A DNA stretch of 20,237 nt from Mucidula mucida (lineage: Eukaryota > Basidiomycota > Agaricomycetes > Agaricales > Physalacriaceae): assembly GCA_015501055.1 (NCBI GenBank), contig JADNYV010000607.1, positions 1-20,237 of the forward strand, written 5' to 3'. The position numbers and the translations under genes were made by a program. The notes beneath the pieces are model-generated. The model was not told where the DNA came from. It saw nothing but the letters and a program-made list of their open reading frames with translations, and searched no databases. This document shows positions 18,504 to 20,237 of the stretch, one piece after another; within the stretch, counting starts at the first letter, position 1, and every line of letters begins with the position of its first letter.

Positions 18504-20237
18504 CGCGCCGGTAGGAGCTCACGAGGTGGCTCCATAGTGCGGACGCGGTAGGAGGGGAACTGTTTCTGAAAGTCAGAGAACAGTAAGCGGGACAACATGT
18601 CTGCCATCACGTTGTCAACCCCGCGGATGTGCCGCACACGAACATCAATGCCGGTGCGCAGGACAATATCAGCAATGGCAAGCAGAACAGCATTGTGACT
18701 TGACTGTGAAGCAGCCAAAGTGTTAAACACTGAGACGGAGTCCAGACTGTCAGAATGGATTAACAGCCTGCGAGGCGGAGAGGGATGAGAGGCAGCATCA
18801 TGAACAGCACAAAGAATAGCTACAAGCTCCCTAAAGAAGGTGTCAACTCCGGTGATGGTTCAGAGTTGATAGCTAAAGCCATTCCCAGCATAGATGAAAG
18901 CGAGGCCCAGATTACTCGCATCTGTCCAATAGACCATATCAGCCTCAGAGTCATCCCACGCCTGCGCATTCACAAAGCGCACTCCGATGCAGTGTTGTAA
19001 TGCATTGACAAACCAAGTGAGATCTGCTCTAACCTCAACGTTCAATGGAATGCCTTTGTACTGCAGTGTTTTACCGCTCATCTTGCGGTAGAGCTCTGTA
19101 AGTGCTGGCCGTGCCCAAGGCAGCACATTAAGAGCCCAGTTGAGATACCCACCCAAGGACTGCCACTCCTTGAGTACAGGCTTTTGCTGGGACAAGAACG
19201 ACTGAATGGTGGTGATCATGTCCGCAATGGAGTCTGGTGAGAGAGAGATAGACCCGTGAACAGTGTCTAACCAGAAACCAATGATTTTTAGCTGAGGACC
19301 GTGTTCCTGCTTCTTATCTTCGTATGGGATGCCCAAAGAGTCCCACAGAAGGAGAAGCTGGACTTGACGTCGGGGACGTCGCTGTCCATGAAAGAGCACC
19401 AGATTGTGATTGGTGTCCCAGCCATAGTAGTCATCCATGTAGTCGTGCAGATCTGGTATATCTAGCTCCCAAGCAACCCAGTTAACCAGGCCAGAGAACG
19501 AACACCAGCAGTATGGTGATGCACGACTGCCAAAGATGAGACGGCGCACAATGTGATAGCGGCCGTCGACAATGACAACTTGTTGTAGCTGCCAAATGGG
19601 ATGAACGGGGAGATTGAGGAACGCTTTAGAGATGTCGCTCTTGAAAAGCAGGATCTCCTCGTGAGGATGAGCTTTTAGGACGTCATGCAGTACCTGCCCA
19701 AAGGAGTGCATATCGTCGTACTTGACTTTGGCATCGGCTCTGGCAATGCCGTCATTGAGACCATTGCCTGTATGGTCCATGACGACGCGTGGTTTACCCT
19801 TCTGCCAGACCACAAACATGGGTGACAGGCGCATTCCAGGCAAGAGCTTAAAGCCTTCTGGAAGCGCAGGGGACCAACGGCCAGCAGCAACTTCTTGATC
19901 TCGCTGTTTGCGCAGCTCAACAAGATCGCACTCCTCAGTAGAGTAGTTATCTCTAATCTTGTCTCTGAGGTGCGCTTCCCACTGACCATCGTGTAAAGGC
20001 CAGAACCCTTCACGGAGTGAGCGGATGATAGAGCTCACAAAGGGCTGATTGGGATGTTTGGCAAGAAGCCGCTCAAAGCGGTCAATGTCGATAGGTGTGC
20101 TGACCTTGATGTAGTCAGCTACTGCAGCAAGAGACTGCTGGATGGAGGAGTCGTTGAGAATTTGCTGAGGAGGTAAAGGAAGCGGAGGAGCAGTATAAGT
20201 GGAAGAGATGCTCGAAGGCGTTTTAGATTCTGATAGT
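18485..20237 (-). pseudogene. pol: RT-RNase H of copy 5 with one stop; 5' end off window
   Basis: Open from the right edge through RT, including the motif A aspartate and YMDD, until TGA at 18860-18862, where other copies have CGA (codon 488). The stop lies between RNase H residues D468 and E499, so RNase H is cut. After it the frame is open again to 18485 with D525 and D575 equivalents. About 29 codons of the N-terminus lie beyond the window edge. A V-to-I change near 18895 is another CpG-type difference. Except for that single transition this copy would be functional as far as visible. Confidence 0.9.

Larger units (their letters stand above)
16422..20237 (-). mobile_element. Copy 5 of Ngaro/DIRS-like retroelement, 3' part
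   Basis: Right to left: RT-RH (20237 to 18485, its start off the window), recombinase (18503 to 17499), B1 (17498 to 17337), A2 shortened at its far end (17336 to 16531), B2-like terminus (16530 to 16422). This is the cleanest view of the B1-A2 join. Together with copy 4 it is an inverted duplicate of the copy 2/copy 3 region. Confidence 0.9.

Overview
The whole 20,237-base window is made of copies of one eukaryotic tyrosine-recombinase (YR) retrotransposon. I see no ordinary host gene, no tRNA or rRNA, no CRISPR and no bacterial-style operon. Each copy is built from three genes in the order gag, reverse transcriptase-RNase H (RT-RH), tyrosine recombinase, with non-coding repeats on either side. 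There is no DDE integrase, no protease and no methyltransferase domain between RNase H and the recombinase. That combination fits the Ngaro-like branch of the DIRS order better than DIRS1 itself. Ngaro-like elements are known from filamentous fungi, including basidiomycetes, as well as animals, so a fungal (probably basidiomycete) genome is my best guess for the host; this is inference from the element type only.

Layout, left to right, strictly alternating in strand. Copy 1 (minus, 1-2406) has a broken gag, a leader and a terminal repeat A1, and runs off the left edge. A plus-strand scrap (2407-3046) holds the last 158 codons of a recombinase plus repeat B1. Copy 2 (plus, 3047-8864) is the most complete: A1, leader, intact gag, RT whose RNase H has been deleted, recombinase, B1, a shortened A2 and a B2-like end. 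Copy 3 (minus, 8865-14135) has A1, leader, intact gag, an RT-RH with two one-base deletions, and a recombinase that carries a stop, has lost its first catalytic arginine and is cut short. Copy 4 (plus, 14136-16421) has RT-RH with a damaged 5' part and a truncated, frameshifted recombinase. Copy 5 (minus, 16422-20237) has B2-like end, shortened A2, B1, an intact 334-codon recombinase and an RT-RH with one stop, running off the right edge.

Comparing copies gives the architecture of the parent element: A1 (about 1,052 bp), leader (about 237 bp), gag (450 aa), RT-RH (612 aa in the undamaged frame), YR (334 aa), B1 (about 163 bp), A2, B2. The A and B blocks are arranged as split direct repeats (A1...B1-A2-B2), the hallmark of Ngaro-type elements. 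Neighbouring genes overlap by start and stop: gag/RT by 11 nt and RT/YR by 19 nt. No copy in the window has all three genes intact, but intact gag (copies 2 and 3), intact RNase H (copy 4) and intact YR (copy 5) all exist here.

The most unusual points are: the 3' ends of copies 2 and 5 are fused to exactly the same base inside the recombinase gene of an oppositely oriented copy; about 6.1 kb at the right (14136-20237) is an inverted duplicate of about 5763-11155; both premature stops in otherwise open genes are CGA-to-TGA changes at CpG; and one junction (14136-14320) is full of small deletions, which raises the possibility of an assembly or sequencing problem.
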